From NCBI GenBank assembly GCA_964476375.1, contig CAYYZW010000314.1:1-14578 (forward strand): a DNA stretch of 14,578 nt. The letters run 5' to 3'. Positions within the stretch are counted from its first letter, which is position 1, and each line of letters opens with the position of its first letter. The notes beneath the pieces were generated by a model. It saw only the letters and a program-made list of their open reading frames with translations. It made no database searches and was not told the origin of the DNA. Origin of the DNA: SAT2750 sp964476375. GTDB lineage: Bacteria > Planctomycetota > Planctomycetia > Pirellulales > Pirellulaceae. This document shows positions 13,432-14,578 of this stretch, in pieces. The translations under genes and the position numbers were made by a program.

Positions 13432-14578
13432 CGTGGCTTGGATTGTCCACCGGAGGCGGTAGCCGATGCGGGATCCGATTGCTCGGACAGTTCCTCCGAT
13501 GGGTTGATCGCCAGTTCGGAAGTCTCCTCGGCCGTTTTTCCTGTGCCCGGGACAATACATGGGCTTTCGGTGTTGTCCTCTACCAGCCGCTTCAGTTCAT
13601 CGGCGTCAATGGACTCCACGTCCATCAGCTGGTGGGTGATGGCTTCGAGCGCCTTGGCCCTTTGAACCAGGATGTCTCGAACAACCTCGATGGACTCGTC
13701 AATGATCCGTTTGACCTGCTCATCAATCAGCTGGGCGGTCCGCTCGCTGTGCAGACGATACTGTTCGTCCCCGGCACCCTGGCTGAGAAATGCCGATCCA
13801 GGCTTGTGGCGGAAGTTCACCCGTCCAAGCTCGCTCATGCCGTAGTCCATAACCATGCTGCGTGCGATCGAGGTGGCGCGTTCCAGGTCATTACTGGCCC
13901 CGGTGGAGATGTCATGAAAAACCAGCTCCTCGGTAATTGTCCCTGCCAGGAGGACGTGGATCTTGCTCTCCAGTTCCCCCTGGGTCATCAGGAACCGGTC
14001 TCCCTCAGGCCGTTGAAGGGTATAGCCCAGGGCTGCCAGTCCCCGTGGAATGATCGATACCTTGTGCACCGGGTCGGTGTTGGGAAGGCTGTAAGCGACC
14101 AGGGCATGGCCACTCTCGTGGTAGGCGACACGAAGTTTTTCGTCGGGGTTCATCACTCGCTGTTTTTTCTCCAGCCCGGCAGTCACCCTTTCCACGCTTT
14201 CGTTGAACTCGGCCATCGTCACCGTCTGCTTTTCCCGGCGGGCTGCCAGCAGGGCTGCCTCGTTCACGAGGTTGGCCAGGTCCGCTCCTACAAATCCCGG
14301 AGTGATGGAGGCGATCTGCTTGAGATCCACGTCCTCATCAAGCTTGACGTTCGAGACATGGACCTTGAGGATGTCATTTCGCCCTCGCAGGTCAGGCTGG
14401 TCGACCACGACTTGGCGGTCGAACCGGCCTGGTCGCATCAGGGCCTGGTCCAGTGTTTCAGGACGGTTGGTGGCGGCAATCACGATCACGCCGTTGTTGG
14501 AATTGAAACCGTCCATTTCCACGAGCAGGGCATTGAGCGTCTGCTCACGTTCATCGTGGTGGTTCACCGATGAGCCGG
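13428..14578 (-). CDS. ftsH: ATP-dependent zinc metalloprotease FtsH, C-terminal part (5' end outside window)
   Basis: The frame is open at the right edge and gives 382 residues. DEREQTLNALLVEMDGF begins the visible AAA+ part; ATNRPETLDQALMRPGRFDR carries sensor-1 and the arginine-finger region. The zinc site HESGH is coded at 14106-14120, and Asp in TGASNDLERAT is the third ligand. FtsH is a membrane-anchored hexamer that unfolds and degrades membrane and short-lived soluble proteins; the transmembrane part must lie beyond 14578. After the protease domain (ending near DELKRLVE) comes a tail of about 45 Ser/Glu/Pro-rich residues of low complexity. The TGA stop is shared with the rbsK start (ATGA). 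Identity is sure; planctomycetes often have several ftsH paralogues, and which this is cannot be told. Confidence 0.97.
   Translation of the reverse strand, partial: GSSVNHHDEREQTLNALLVEMDGFNSNNGVIVIAATNRPETLDQALMRPGRFDRQVVVDQPDLRGRNDILKVHVSNVKLDEDVDLKQIASITPGFVGADLANLVNEAALLAARREKQTVTMAEFNESVERVTAGLEKKQRVMNPDEKLRVAYHESGHALVAYSLPNTDPVHKVSIIPRGLAALGYTLQRPEGDRFLMTQGELESKIHVLLAGTITEELVFHDISTGASNDLERATSIARSMVMDYGMSELGRVNFRHKPGSAFLSQGAGDEQYRLHSERTAQLIDEQVKRIIDESIEVVRDILVQRAKALEAITHQLMDVESIDADELKRLVEDNTESPCIVPGTGKTAEETSELAINPSEELSEQSDPASATASGGQSKPR

Noticed and set aside
12356..13462. 368-codon plus-strand frame antisense to rbsK
   Set aside because: Ser/Arg/Ala-rich chance translation opposite a complete ribokinase-like gene.
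13278..14573. 431-codon plus-strand frame antisense to ftsH and rbsK
   Set aside because: It mirrors two genes with clear catalytic motifs on the other strand; its translation has no family features. Long antisense frames are common at this GC.
1..14578. CRISPR arrays, insertion sequences, prophage, toxin-antitoxin or secondary-metabolite genes
   Set aside because: No regularly spaced repeats, transposase motifs, target-site duplications or matching protein motifs were seen in either strand.

Overview
The window looks like chromosomal DNA of a planctomycete, probably a member of the Pirellulales or a relative, with moderately high GC. This rests on gene content and protein style: a PilM-like protein with a long Gly-rich periplasmic tail, a Tat-exported Gfo/Idh/MocA oxidoreductase with a QKP motif, a GH38-like protein of unusual sequence ahead of cmk-plsC, and a small 'HxVWF' type protein that I associate with this phylum. 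No database search was run, so the placement is inference. I see no mobile element, CRISPR array, phage gene or plasmid function; the region reads as ordinary core and lineage-specific chromosome.

Left block (1-3736, minus strand): a pilus or secretion-type inner-membrane module. A 789-residue protein joins a cytoplasmic PilM actin-like domain to a PilN-like LLP motif, transmembrane helix and periplasmic part. After a 105-bp gap comes a second single-pass membrane protein with Gly-rich inserts, in the place where PilO would be expected; it runs off the left edge. A 517-bp intergenic region (3737-4253) separates this block from the plus-strand genes and holds a good minus-strand promoter candidate and several small palindromes.

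Middle block (4254-8631, plus strand): a 960-residue GH38-like protein that seems to lack the catalytic aspartate, then cytidylate kinase (4 bp after it) and a PlsC-type acyltransferase (12 bp after that), very likely one operon. A tRNA-Ser(UGA) with its own promoter candidate follows.

Right block (8652-14578): a small 86-residue conserved-looking protein (minus) is divergent from a COG0523/CobW-family metal-handling GTPase (plus), with an inverted repeat between them. A DJ-1/PfpI protein (minus) converges on the GTPase. The last three genes are on the minus strand: ftsH (partial, C-terminal half), rbsK-like sugar kinase starting inside the ftsH stop codon (ATGA), and a Tat-exported Gfo/Idh/MocA oxidoreductase followed by a clear Rho-independent terminator.

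The most unusual points are the PilM-PilN fusion with its low-complexity periplasmic segments, the GH38 fold without its nucleophile at the head of a CMP-kinase/lipid-acyltransferase operon, and the ftsH-rbsK translational coupling.
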